Assembly (NCBI GenBank): GCA_018267915.1
Contig: JAFDXN010000034.1
Coordinates: 51,996-115,995 of the forward strand
DNA: 64,000 nt
Origin: Bacteroidota bacterium
GTDB lineage: Bacteria; Bacteroidota; Bacteroidia; Chitinophagales; Chitinophagaceae
Direction: 5' to 3'
The notes below the pieces were generated by a model that did no database searches, had not been told where the DNA came from, and saw only the letters and a list, made by a program, of their open reading frames with translations. Position 1 is the stretch's first letter; every line of letters begins with the position of its first letter. Positions 36,688 through 45,218 of the stretch are shown piece by piece. The position numbers and the translations under genes are program-made.

Positions 36688-37299
36688 ATGAAATTATCTT
36701 CCGTATTGCTTATCGCAGCAACGGCTCTCAGCTTTAATACCGCGCTGGCACAAGGTGGCATGGCCGATCTGGCTATCGGGAGCTCTATTCCCAAGGCAGA
36801 AGCCATGAAATCCGTTAGCGGCGACATGATTAGCCTCGACAGGATGAAAACAAAGAATGGCCTGCTGGTGATGTTCTCCTGTAATACCTGTCCTTACGTT
36901 ATCAAGAGCCAGCCGCGCACCATCAAGATGATGGGATACGCAAGGGAAAAAGGCATCGGCATGGTCATCGTTAATTCCAACGAAGCCCAGAGAGCGGACG
37001 CGGACTCTTACGAAGCCATGGTGAAATATGCGAGGGCGCAGGGCTATACTGTCCCGTATGTAGTGGACAACCAATCGAAGCTGGCTAATGCCTTCGGCGC
37101 TAGCCGTACGCCGGAAGTGTTCCTGTTCGATAAGAACGGTAAATTGGTCTATAAAGGCGCGATGGAAGATAATCCTTCCGATCCGGTTAATTCTAAGGAG
37201 GTATACATCAAGTCAGCTATCGACAATATGCTCGCAGATCAACCCGTGAATCCAAATAGTACCAAATCCATCGGTTGTTCTATCAAGCGCGCGATGTAA
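36688..37299 (+). CDS. Secreted thioredoxin-like/redoxin protein
   Basis: A 203-residue protein with a signal peptide (1-21, ALA). AhpC/TSA-like fold with redox motif FSCNTCPYV (CxxC near 71-74), and the cis-Pro loop ASRTPEVFLFDKNG. The C-terminal SIGCSIKRAM adds a third cysteine. Redoxins of this type often accompany cytochrome c plus copper monooxygenase domains, and here it follows one by 48 bases, so it probably keeps that partner or its copper site reduced in the periplasm. A terminator follows. Confidence 0.87.
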   Translation: MKLSSVLLIAATALSFNTALAQGGMADLAIGSSIPKAEAMKSVSGDMISLDRMKTKNGLLVMFSCNTCPYVIKSQPRTIKMMGYAREKGIGMVIVNSNEAQRADADSYEAMVKYARAQGYTVPYVVDNQSKLANAFGASRTPEVFLFDKNGKLVYKGAMEDNPSDPVNSKEVYIKSAIDNMLADQPVNPNSTKSIGCSIKRAM

Positions 37300-37318
37300 A
37301 TTTTATAAGATCTTTATG

Positions 37319-37350
37319 AAAAACCGGTGCTAAAACGCGCTGGTTTTTTT
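37319..37350 (+). terminator. Rho-independent terminator after the thioredoxin-like gene
   Basis: A 12-bp stem (37319-37330 with 37337-37348), one wobble pair near the middle, 6-base loop and a T run, 19 bases after the stop. Confidence 0.8.
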
Positions 37351-37409
37351 ATTGCGGTGAAAATTCGGCACCATATTTTCACTACACAGAATATTAATGA
37401 GCTACATCA

Positions 37410-37439
37410 TTGTACAATGTTGGATATAAAGTAATTTTG
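37410..37439 (+). promoter_or_regulatory. Promoter of the GH18-CE4-GT2 gene
   Basis: TTG at 37410-37412 and a perfect TAATTTTG at 37432-37439 with a 19-base spacer. The start codon at 37451 lies 11 bases on, so the leader would be only about 7 bases. Confidence 0.65.
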
Positions 37440-37450
37440 CAAGCTATTTC

Positions 37451-40400
37451 ATGGCAACTAAACAGGTTTTTCATGCCAATTCTCCCGGGCGCTGGCAGCG
37501 TTTCAAGTGGGCCTTCCGGCTCCTTATATTCCTGTTTTTGTTATTGGTGGCGGTAGGAGTTATTGCGTACGTAAACAGCTATAGCCCCTCACTCCCGCAA
37601 CTGAGGGAAAGGAACGAAAAGTTTAAAGCCATCCTGCACCCGGACAAGCACATCCTGATGCAGGAAACAAAGATCAACAAGGCCTATGAAGGTTTCCGGA
37701 AATATATTAGTGCTAAACCAAAGCGATTAAAAGCTGACACCATCCACGAAATGGATGCGCCCATTCGTGCAGCATTCTATGTGGCCTGGGATGCGCAATC
37801 TTACTATTCGCTGAAGGCAAATATTTCTAAGGTAAACGTGATCCTGCCGGAGTGGCTTTTCCTTGATCCTAACGGCGACACGCTTACCACTGCTATGGCC
37901 CAGGACCACCGTGGCGATAGCATCATCAGGGCTTCGGGCGTTAAAGTGATCCCGATGCTCTCTAATAATTTCAACGAGATCTGGCATGGAGATGCTGTTC
38001 ACCGCCTCATTACCAACCCGGCCAAAAAAGCGCGCTTTATCAACGATGTGGTGAACACCCTGAAGAAGAATCACTTTGCCGGCGCCAACCTGGATTTTGA
38101 AGAGTTACAGGAAAGCAGTGACGAGAATTTTGTTGCATTTGTCCGCGACCTGTCCGCCGCGCTACATAGTAATGGCCTGTTGATGACACAGGACGTAACG
38201 CCCTTCAACGATGACTACAACCTGTCTGAACTCTCTAAGTACAATGATTACATCTTCCTAATGTCTTACGATCAGCACGACGGTAACAGTGAGGCGGGCC
38301 CGATATGTGCTCAAAAATGGATCGAAGCCACGGTTGACGACGCCGTAAAAAAGATCCCGGCTGAAAAGCTCGTTCTATGCCTTGCAGGTTTTGGTTACGA
38401 TTGGCCGGAGAATAGTGTGGGTAAAGACGTTACCTATGCTGAAGCACTGGCGTTGGCAGGACAGGAAGAAGCCGACGTAGATTTTGATAATGATAACTAT
38501 AATGTCAGGTACGACTACGTGGACGATGACAGCGTGAAACACCATGTCTATTTCACCGATGCGGCGACGAACTTTAATACCATGCGTTTTGCCGTGGAGT
38601 ATGGCCTCGCTGGTGTATCGCTTTGGCGCCTTGGTTCAGAGGACGCACGCATTTGGCAGTTTTACAACAAAGACCTGAGCGAAGGTGCGCTTGACACATT
38701 TAATTTTAACCTGTTATCGCATGTGCATGGCAGTAATGCTGTGGATTATATAGGCGAAGGCGAGGTGCTCGATGTGATGGGCACACCCAAAGACGGCACC
38801 ATCAAAACCGAGCTCGACTCCGCTGAAATGCTTATAGCAGAAGAGAAGTACGTAGAGCTTCCCTCCATATTTGTGGTGAAGAAGTTTGGCAATGCTCCAG
38901 GCAAGATCGTGCTCACTTTCGATGATGGCCCTGACCCAAGGTATACTCCGCAAATACTGGACATTCTAAAGAAAGAACATGTCCCTGCTACGTTTTTCCT
39001 CATCGGTATCAATGCGGAAAATAATATTCCCTTAGTTAAGCGTATTTACGACGAAGGTTACGAGATCGGCAACCACTCCTTTACGCATCCCAACATGGCC
39101 GAGGTCAGCATGGATCGTGCAATTTGGGAGATGAAGCTGACCCGCCGCCTGATTGAGTGCATCACTGGCCACTCCACCATTATGTTCCGCGCGCCCTATA
39201 ATGCCGACTCCGAGCCGGAGTCGATGCAGGAACTGATACCTGTGGCGCTTTCCAAAAAATATAATTACCTAACTATTGGTGAATCCATCGATCCCAACGA
39301 TTGGGAAGAAGGCGTTACCGCAGATACAATTTTTCAGCGCGTTGTCGATCAGCAGGACAAAGGCAGTATTATCTTGTTGCACGATGCCGGCGGCGACAAT
39401 CGCGCCGCTACCATTGAAGCGCTGCCGCGCATTATCCACTATTTTAAACAGAAAGGCTACACCTTTGCATCAGTTGCTGATATCGTTGGCAAGAGTCGCA
39501 ATGAGCTAATGCCGGCTGTTCCTGCCGAGTCTGGTCTGAAGATAAAATTGAACTACTGGGTGGCTGAGACAATATACCGGGGTGGCACCATTCTCTTCGG
39601 TCTTTTTGTTATCTGTATTGTGCTCTCGGTGGGCCGCATATTGTTCATGGGCATACTTGCTTCCCGCGAACATGCCCGCGACAGCAAAAGGAAATTGCCA
39701 CCCTTGGCAGGTTCGCCATTGGTCAGCATTATCGTGCCCGCCTACAATGAGGAGGTGAATGCAGTCAAATCTGTTAACAACCTGCTGAAGACCACCTACC
39801 CCAATTTCAACATCATTTTTGTCGATGACGGTAGTAAAGACAGCACCTACGAACGCGTGGCAGAAGCTTTTAAGAACAACAGCCGCCTCACGGTTCTTAC
39901 AAAACCCAACGGTGGCAAGGCATCTGCATTGAACTATGGTATAGCCAATACTAATGCTGAATACGTACTATGCATCGATGCAGACACCAAGCTGTTACCG
40001 AATGCAATGGAATTGCTTGTCCGGCACTTTGCAGACAAAGAGGTCGCAGCTGTAGCTGGCAATGTAAAGGTGGGCAACGAGATCAATATGATCACCCGTT
40101 GGCAAAGCATCGAATACATCACCAGCCAGAATTTTGATCGTAAAGCCTTCTCAAATATCAATGCAATTACGGTGGTGCCAGGCGCCATTGGTGCATTCCG
40201 TCGCGATGTGATCGGGGAGGCAGGCGGCTTTACTACCGACACGCTGGCCGAAGACTGCGATCTTACGATGCGCATACTTCGCCTTGGTTACAGGGTCAAG
40301 AACGAAAACGAGGCCATCGCCCTCACAGAAGCCCCCGAGACCATAAAGATGTTCCTCCGTCAGCGTTTCCGCTGGAGCTTTGGTGTAATGCAGTCCTTTT

Positions 40401-40798
40401 GGAAGAACCGCGATACCTTGTTTAACATCAAATATGGCACGCTTGGCTGGGTGGCAATGCCCAATATCCTTGTCTTCCAGGTACTCATCCCGCTGGTTGC
40501 GCCATTAGCCGACTTCTTCATGATATTCGGTCTCCTCACTGGTAATGCGCTGGAGATACTCAAATACTACGGCATCTTCATGCTTGTCGACGCCTCAGTG
40601 GCTGTTATAGCTTTTCTGTTCGAGAAAGAAAATATGTGGCGCCTCCTCTGGCTCATACCGCAGCGCCTCGTTTACAGGTGGCTGATGCTTTACGTATTGT
40701 TTCGTTCCATCAGGCGCGCTATCAAGGGTGAGTTGCAGCATTGGGGCGTTTTGAAGAGAACGGGTAATATACACGAAACCCCAAGCCCTGCCGCTTGA
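37451..40798 (+). CDS. Trimodular GH18-like / polysaccharide deacetylase / GT2 synthase
   Basis: A 1115-residue inner-membrane protein. After one N-terminal helix (23-40) come three enzyme modules: GH18-like (about 105-410) with the modified motif FAGANLDFEE (catalytic Glu217, D->A/N at the first two acids), CE4 NodB (about 484-675) with TFDDGP (D491/D492), H542/H546, RAPY and LLHD, then a helix (about 710-735) and a processive GT2 (about 755-985) with VDDG, DAD, EDCD and QRFRW, and C-terminal helices. This is PgaB plus PgaC logic on one chain, for a (de-N-acetylated) GlcNAc-type polymer. Substrate is inferred. Confidence 0.9.
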   Translation: MATKQVFHANSPGRWQRFKWAFRLLIFLFLLLVAVGVIAYVNSYSPSLPQLRERNEKFKAILHPDKHILMQETKINKAYEGFRKYISAKPKRLKADTIHEMDAPIRAAFYVAWDAQSYYSLKANISKVNVILPEWLFLDPNGDTLTTAMAQDHRGDSIIRASGVKVIPMLSNNFNEIWHGDAVHRLITNPAKKARFINDVVNTLKKNHFAGANLDFEELQESSDENFVAFVRDLSAALHSNGLLMTQDVTPFNDDYNLSELSKYNDYIFLMSYDQHDGNSEAGPICAQKWIEATVDDAVKKIPAEKLVLCLAGFGYDWPENSVGKDVTYAEALALAGQEEADVDFDNDNYNVRYDYVDDDSVKHHVYFTDAATNFNTMRFAVEYGLAGVSLWRLGSEDARIWQFYNKDLSEGALDTFNFNLLSHVHGSNAVDYIGEGEVLDVMGTPKDGTIKTELDSAEMLIAEEKYVELPSIFVVKKFGNAPGKIVLTFDDGPDPRYTPQILDILKKEHVPATFFLIGINAENNIPLVKRIYDEGYEIGNHSFTHPNMAEVSMDRAIWEMKLTRRLIECITGHSTIMFRAPYNADSEPESMQELIPVALSKKYNYLTIGESIDPNDWEEGVTADTIFQRVVDQQDKGSIILLHDAGGDNRAATIEALPRIIHYFKQKGYTFASVADIVGKSRNELMPAVPAESGLKIKLNYWVAETIYRGGTILFGLFVICIVLSVGRILFMGILASREHARDSKRKLPPLAGSPLVSIIVPAYNEEVNAVKSVNNLLKTTYPNFNIIFVDDGSKDSTYERVAEAFKNNSRLTVLTKPNGGKASALNYGIANTNAEYVLCIDADTKLLPNAMELLVRHFADKEVAAVAGNVKVGNEINMITRWQSIEYITSQNFDRKAFSNINAITVVPGAIGAFRRDVIGEAGGFTTDTLAEDCDLTMRILRLGYRVKNENEAIALTEAPETIKMFLRQRFRWSFGVMQSFWKNRDTLFNIKYGTLGWVAMPNILVFQVLIPLVAPLADFFMIFGLLTGNALEILKYYGIFMLVDASVAVIAFLFEKENMWRLLWLIPQRLVYRWLMLYVLFRSIRRAIKGELQHWGVLKRTGNIHETPSPAA

Positions 40799-40814
40799 CC
40801 AGATACAGTATGCA

Positions 40815-41417
40815 ATGAGCACTGCCGATAATTCCATACTTGGTTTAAAGATGCCTACGGACCCACGTTGGGTCGACCTGGCATCGATATCTCTCGAAGA
40901 GATCCTCACCGACCATGCTTTTTGTGAGCAGAAAGCTGCAACCCAGTGCATTTCGCTCATTCAGCGCTACCCGGAGAAAGCAGACCTTGTCAACGCATTG
41001 TCGCCGATAGTTACAGAAGAGTGGGGCCACTTCCGTATGGTTTGGGCTGAAATGAAGAAACGCGGTTTCGAACTGGGTAGGCAACGCAAGGACGACTATG
41101 TTAACCTCTTGTTACAGCACGAACCCAAAGGCATACCCCCCGAAGATAAATTGTTGCACAAGCTCATGATCTGCGCGCTTATCGAAGCCCGGAGCTGTGA
41201 GCGTTTCCGACTGTTGTCGGAGAACCTGGAGGAGGAAGAGTTACGCAAGTTCTACTACAAGTTCATGGTTTCCGAGGCGGGACATTACCGCCTCTTCATC
41301 GAGCTTGCCGAACAGTACTATTCGGTCGGGCAGGTGCGCAGCGCATGGCAGCAATGGCTAAAGATCGAGGAAAAGGTATTGTCACTCCTGGAGCCTCGCG
41401 GCGATCGCATGCACTAG
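40815..41417 (+). CDS. miaE: tRNA-(ms2io6A)-hydroxylase MiaE
   Basis: A non-heme di-iron monooxygenase that hydroxylates ms2i6A37 in tRNA. The 200-residue length is standard. The ligands are in the four-helix bundle: DHAFCEQKAAT (about 33-43, Glu), VTEEWGHFRMV (ExxH), IEARSCERFRLL and VSEAGHYRLFIELA (ExxH). It lies 16 bases after the trimodular gene on the same strand, with no evident functional link. miaA/miaB are not in the window. Confidence 0.93.
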   Translation: MSTADNSILGLKMPTDPRWVDLASISLEEILTDHAFCEQKAATQCISLIQRYPEKADLVNALSPIVTEEWGHFRMVWAEMKKRGFELGRQRKDDYVNLLLQHEPKGIPPEDKLLHKLMICALIEARSCERFRLLSENLEEEELRKFYYKFMVSEAGHYRLFIELAEQYYSVGQVRSAWQQWLKIEEKVLSLLEPRGDRMH

Positions 41418-41481
41418 CACGTTGTCATCTTTCAGTTCTTTACTTAAATTGATATACTTTCATACCTTTTAAAAGCGTCTT

Positions 41482-41988
41482 ATGCGTGGTCTCATTATAC
41501 TCATCTCGATCTACCTGGTAGTTATGGCAACTGCATTTTCATCAGCCGACCTCAGCGTCACCAGCAAGAGCTTTAATAATTATGGAGCCATTCCAATGAA
41601 ATTTTCCTGCGAAGGCATGCAGGCCAGCCCCGCATTGCATGTTGGTAATATTCCGGCGGCAGCTAAGTCGCTGGCGCTCATCGTTCATGATCCCGATGCA
41701 CCACGAAATGGTGGCTTCACCCACTGGCTGGTGTGGAATATCGATCCCAAAGGTGATATCCCGGAAAATTTCAAAGGCGCTATGCAGGGGGTCAACGATG
41801 CTGGCAAACATGGTTACGTGGGTATGTGCCCCCCAAGTGGTGTACACCATTACCACTTCCGCGTTTACGCGCTCGATGCCATGTTGCAACTGGACAAAAA
41901 TAGCGACCGCAATACCCTCGAGAATGCTATGAACCGCCATATCATCGCACATGGCGATCTGGTTGGAACCTACCAAAAGTCGAAGTAA
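41482..41988 (+). CDS. YbhB/YbcL (PEBP)-family protein, paralogue 1
   Basis: A 168-residue protein with an N-terminal signal or anchor (1-22). PEBP/RKIP fold with ALIVHDPDAPRNGGFTHWLVWNID (DPDAP pocket) and HYHFRVYALDA motifs. Bacterial members are generally of unknown function, with proposed ligand-binding roles. Paralogous to the next gene (42 bases away); the pair evidently arose by duplication. Confidence 0.9.
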   Translation: MRGLIILISIYLVVMATAFSSADLSVTSKSFNNYGAIPMKFSCEGMQASPALHVGNIPAAAKSLALIVHDPDAPRNGGFTHWLVWNIDPKGDIPENFKGAMQGVNDAGKHGYVGMCPPSGVHHYHFRVYALDAMLQLDKNSDRNTLENAMNRHIIAHGDLVGTYQKSK

Positions 41989-42029
41989 GCCGATGGCATA
42001 GTTCTTTTGCCCATTGCGAAAAGAATTTT

Positions 42030-42551
42030 ATGCGTACCGTATTGTTCGTTTTATTTTTTTGCGCGTTTGGGCTGTCGGCATCAGCCCAGGATAGTAGCCT
42101 GACCGTTACGAGCCCGGCCTTTGCCAACAATGGTATGATCCCTTCCAAATATACCTGCGAGGGCCGGCAGGTCAGCCCTCCGTTGCATATTGCCAATATA
42201 CCCAAAGGCACGCAATTCCTTGCTATCATAGTCTTCGACCCTGATGCGCCCTTTTCCGGCGGTTACACGCATTGGCTGATATGGAATATTCCTGTGAATA
42301 CGCGTACGGAAATGGACATTCCTGAAAATTTTTCCGGCGGCGATGAAGGCATTAACAGTTCCAAAAAGCGCGGATATGTGGGTATGTGCCCGCCCAGTGG
42401 CACACATCACTATCATTTTTACGTCTATGCTCAGAAATTAAAAGTTCAGGCTGATCAAAATGTCGAAAAGACCAATCTTGAGGCTAGGCTGGAGGGGCAT
42501 ATAGCAGCTCGTGCCGAACTGGTAGGTCTATATCAGAAAACAAAACATTAA
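42030..42551 (+). CDS. YbhB/YbcL (PEBP)-family protein, paralogue 2
   Basis: A 173-residue protein with a signal peptide (1-19, ASA) and the same PEBP motifs: IIVFDPDAPFSGGYTHWLIWNI, RGYVGMCPPSGTHHYHFYVYA. It is shared with the upstream copy in most segments (GMCPPSG, HYHF). The two are probably co-transcribed; a terminator follows. Confidence 0.9.
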   Translation: MRTVLFVLFFCAFGLSASAQDSSLTVTSPAFANNGMIPSKYTCEGRQVSPPLHIANIPKGTQFLAIIVFDPDAPFSGGYTHWLIWNIPVNTRTEMDIPENFSGGDEGINSSKKRGYVGMCPPSGTHHYHFYVYAQKLKVQADQNVEKTNLEARLEGHIAARAELVGLYQKTKH

Positions 42552-42570
42552 TGTGTCGTGTTTTTACCTT

Positions 42571-42608
42571 GCAACAGGTGGCGGCTATGCAGCCGCCTGT
42601 TGCTTTTT
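42571..42608 (+). terminator. Terminator after the tandem PEBP genes
   Basis: A long GC-rich hairpin (42571-42586 pairing with 42591-42603, with a 3-base bulge) and T tract. The 3' arm overlaps the end of the convergent DUF4199 gene, so the hairpin may terminate transcription from the left. Confidence 0.75.
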
Positions 42609-43118
42609 ATTCCGTTTGCGGATCACCAATGCGGATATCAGGCTGATGAGGATGCCCACAGGTAGAGGCTCCATGATGGTATAGGCTGTGAACCAAAGGG
42701 GATTTTTGTAGCGCTCTTTCATAACTGCCATTTCCTGCGCAGCCTCGTTGATTTTCGCTGCGCTTTGTCCCGCTTTCTTCATCGATTCCAGGCTCGAAGC
42801 CGCAAACTTGTCGAGGAAGTCCGGCATCATGGTCTTGTAGATGATGGCCCAGGCAAGCACATAGCATAAGCCGGAGACAACCGATATCAGCAGGCCTATC
42901 GACAGGCTCCGTCCGAAAGTGATCGTTCCATTACCCACCTTATCCCGGTACGAGACCATCGCCGGATATATGACAATAAATGACAGGGTGATGCCTATGT
43001 AGCCGATAAGCCACCCAACCGCCATGGAGATTTTATCATGAAAGCTCATGGTGATCATCATAAGCGTCATCGCGATAATGCCCGAGATCAAACCGTAACG
43101 TAAAACTGTTTTTTGCAT
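42585..43118 (-). CDS. DUF4199 membrane protein
   Basis: A 177-residue protein with four membrane helices in DUF4199 order, including the central long hydrophilic loop with SMKKAGQSAAKINEAAQEMAVMKERY between helices 3 and 4, ending in a basic KRNKKQQ tail. The family is common in Bacteroidota and of unknown function. It overlaps the terminator hairpin of the convergent PEBP pair. Confidence 0.85.
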   Translation of the reverse strand: MQKTVLRYGLISGIIAMTLMMITMSFHDKISMAVGWLIGYIGITLSFIVIYPAMVSYRDKVGNGTITFGRSLSIGLLISVVSGLCYVLAWAIIYKTMMPDFLDKFAASSLESMKKAGQSAAKINEAAQEMAVMKERYKNPLWFTAYTIMEPLPVGILISLISALVIRKRNKKQQAAA

Positions 43119-43276
43119 ATTTTTATTTTTTTCGTAAAGTAAAGTCTGGGGCCGCTTTTAGCCCTCATACTTTTTTCTCTTTTTGTTCATAATGCATGCA
43201 ATTCATACTAAAGTGCCGTATAAATGCATATTTAGGAGCTACAGTAAAATTATTTCGATGTCTGTGAGGTGTTAGT

Positions 43277-43733
43277 CTATCCTATCAATCCGATCTCCCT
43301 GGCCCTCACCACAGCTTGCGTCCGCCTTTTCACATCAAGTTTAGTAAAAATATTTGATATGTGTGTCTTGATAGTATGCACCGAAAGGAACATTTTGGCG
43401 GCTATTTCCTCGTTGCTCAGTCCTTGGGCTATTAGTTCCAATATCTGGTACTCTTTTACTTATACCTAGCTCATCCAGTTTTTTAGCATCTACCTGCACG
43501 GCAACTTGTACCGGAACAGGCACTGGTACTTGCACAGGTACCTCAACGATCACTTCTTTTGGTTTTATGAACTTGCGTGCGGTTAGCATCCCTGCTACTG
43601 CAAATACTATGGCCACCACGCCGGCATACAGTTCCACCGCGTGGTCCACCATTATCAGGCGATACTCAGCCAGTTTTAGCCCCAGGCCCACTAGGCCCAG
43701 TACCACGCCATATAAAAGGATCTTCTTGATCAC
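43277..43733 (-). pseudogene. LuxR-type regulator with N-terminal membrane region, frameshifted
   Basis: Frame 1 (from ATG 43733) encodes two membrane helices, a Val/Pro-Gln stretch and DAKKLDELGISK. A +1 shift at the T4 run 43454-43457 is needed to enter the frame encoding EYQILELIAQGLSNEEIAAK and the LuxR helix-turn-helix VHTIKTHISNIFTKLD, ending at TAG 43277. Neither half is complete: the uncorrected frame reads out of frame to 43341 (130 residues). The intact protein would be about 151 residues. Loss of function or a sequencing error in the A/T homopolymer are both possible. Confidence 0.8.
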
Positions 43734-43848
43734 TGCCGCTAAGATAAATCTTAATAAGCCCCTTCACTCCTTGCAAGGCAAAAAATAAGATAGTATATTA
43801 CTTGCAATTCTATAGGTTTTATATTCTTTTTGCGTAATTATTCGTTCT

Positions 43849-44469
43849 ATGAAGCAGATATTACTTTCGTTGTTCTTCGGTTTGGGCATTGTTTTCAGCT
43901 TTTCGGCAAATGCGCAGGATGAAATATGGGAGCACACTCCATCTCCCTATAAAGTATTCAAGAGCAGCGGCTCCATATTCGTTGTGAAAGACCAGCTTCA
44001 CGAAGGCGGCAAGATTGGCCGGGACTGCGGGCAATATGTGATCCCACACGATGCCGCCGATGATATTCTCGACTGGTCACGTGCCGTAAATCAGGATGGC
44101 AGCGTTTGCTATAATATCGAAACTATTGAAAAATCACTTGGCGTTACCGATGGCGCATGGGATGGCAAAACCCTCATAAGGGTCAACCTCCGCAGTGAGG
44201 CATTGCATGAATTGAATATGCGCTGGCCTGCCGAGGACGACTGCGTCCCTTACGATCAGTGGCGCGATGGCATATCTCATTGCTGTGGGGTGCCTATCGC
44301 AATGATCGACCGCGTGCCTGCAGAATATGCGATCGTGATAAATAGAGACATTAAGCCTTGCAAACATACAGCTCCCGGCATCCCCGTGCCGCAGTGGTTT
44401 CCGCTGCCTTGCTGTGTTCCCCATTGTTGCGGCTGCATACCCATCAGGTTCCCCAGGGACGTACACTAA
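43849..44469 (+). CDS. Cysteine-rich secreted hypothetical protein
   Basis: A 206-residue protein with signal peptide (1-22, ANA). It holds 11 cysteines, many in the C-terminal third, where CC pairs appear in SHCCGVP, LPCCVPHCCGCIP. The N-terminal half has YKVFKSSGSIFVVKDQLHEG and an ADDILDWSRAVN segment. Not recognised; the CC and Cys-Pro pattern could bind metal or form disulfides on the cell surface. Alone between two other-strand/other-operon genes. Confidence 0.7.
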   Translation: MKQILLSLFFGLGIVFSFSANAQDEIWEHTPSPYKVFKSSGSIFVVKDQLHEGGKIGRDCGQYVIPHDAADDILDWSRAVNQDGSVCYNIETIEKSLGVTDGAWDGKTLIRVNLRSEALHELNMRWPAEDDCVPYDQWRDGISHCCGVPIAMIDRVPAEYAIVINRDIKPCKHTAPGIPVPQWFPLPCCVPHCCGCIPIRFPRDVH

Positions 44470-44522
44470 TAATAATTCTGGGTATATAACACCTTTCTAT
44501 TCAGTCCTTAACATTAAGGCCA

Positions 44523-44530
44523 TATATTTG
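44523..44530 (+). promoter_or_regulatory. -7 element of the PAP2-like gene
   Basis: TATATTTG is a perfect TAnnTTTG box 7 bases before ATG 44538, so transcription would begin essentially at the start codon. Confidence 0.5.
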
Positions 44531-44537
44531 CCGTCCA

Positions 44538-45218
44538 ATGACGGCCTATATTAAGAAATTGTTGTTGAAGGATACTTCCCTGGAGGTCGAAACCTGCCGG
44601 GGTTGGCGTGAGGCATTGGGTAACAAGGTCTTCAGGCTAAAGTTTTTTATCGGCCTGGCTCTGGTGATCTCCATTCTGAGCGCGCTTCCGCCATTCTTTC
44701 AGGTCATTGAGGCGCGCACTGGACATGTTATTAGCGATGTGGTTTTGAATGCGCTACGCCCCTACGACGTGTCGACCCTTATTTTCATCGTGCTCTGGTC
44801 GGCAGCGGCGCTCATGTCCTTCCGCGCCATACAGCAGCCATACACCTTTCTGCTGTTCTTGTGGTCCTATATTTTCTTGACCCTCACACGCGTTGTGGCC
44901 ATCAGTGTGCATCCGCTCAATGCCCCTTCGGGCCTCATTCCACTGGTCGATCCCCTCAGCAATATGTTCTATAAAGGGGGCTTCATTACCAAAGATCTTT
45001 TCTTTTCAGGTCATACCTCCTCCTTGTGCCTCATGTTCCTTTGCATGCGCCGGGCGGGCGATAAGTTGTTTATGTTAGTAGCGGCACTCTTGTTGGCATT
45101 TCTGTTGCTCGTGCAGCATGTGCATTATACTATCGATGTATTGGCAGCACCCTTCTTCACTTTTTGCTGTTATACCATGGGCAAATGGATGGTGATGAAG
45201 TGGGAGAGCGTCAATTAG
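44538..45218 (+). CDS. PAP2-superfamily / sphingomyelin synthase-like (PAP2_C) membrane protein
   Basis: A 226-residue inner-membrane protein with about six helices. The active-site motifs FFSGHTSSL (H159) and HYTIDVL (H196, D200) match the PAP2_C domain of sphingomyelin synthases and related phosphatases, rather than classic PAP2 with KXXXXXRP. It could transfer a head group between lipids or hydrolyse a lipid phosphate; the reaction is not predictable. With the DEGS1-like desaturase it points to sphingolipid-type lipids. Its end overlaps the convergent OMP gene by 4 bases. Confidence 0.82.
   Translation: MTAYIKKLLLKDTSLEVETCRGWREALGNKVFRLKFFIGLALVISILSALPPFFQVIEARTGHVISDVVLNALRPYDVSTLIFIVLWSAAALMSFRAIQQPYTFLLFLWSYIFLTLTRVVAISVHPLNAPSGLIPLVDPLSNMFYKGGFITKDLFFSGHTSSLCLMFLCMRRAGDKLFMLVAALLLAFLLLVQHVHYTIDVLAAPFFTFCCYTMGKWMVMKWESVN

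Noticed and set aside
43341..43453. Reading the uncorrected LuxR-like frame as a complete 130-aa protein
   Set aside because: The last 40 residues are the HTH coding DNA read out of frame; the HTH is only found in the shifted frame.
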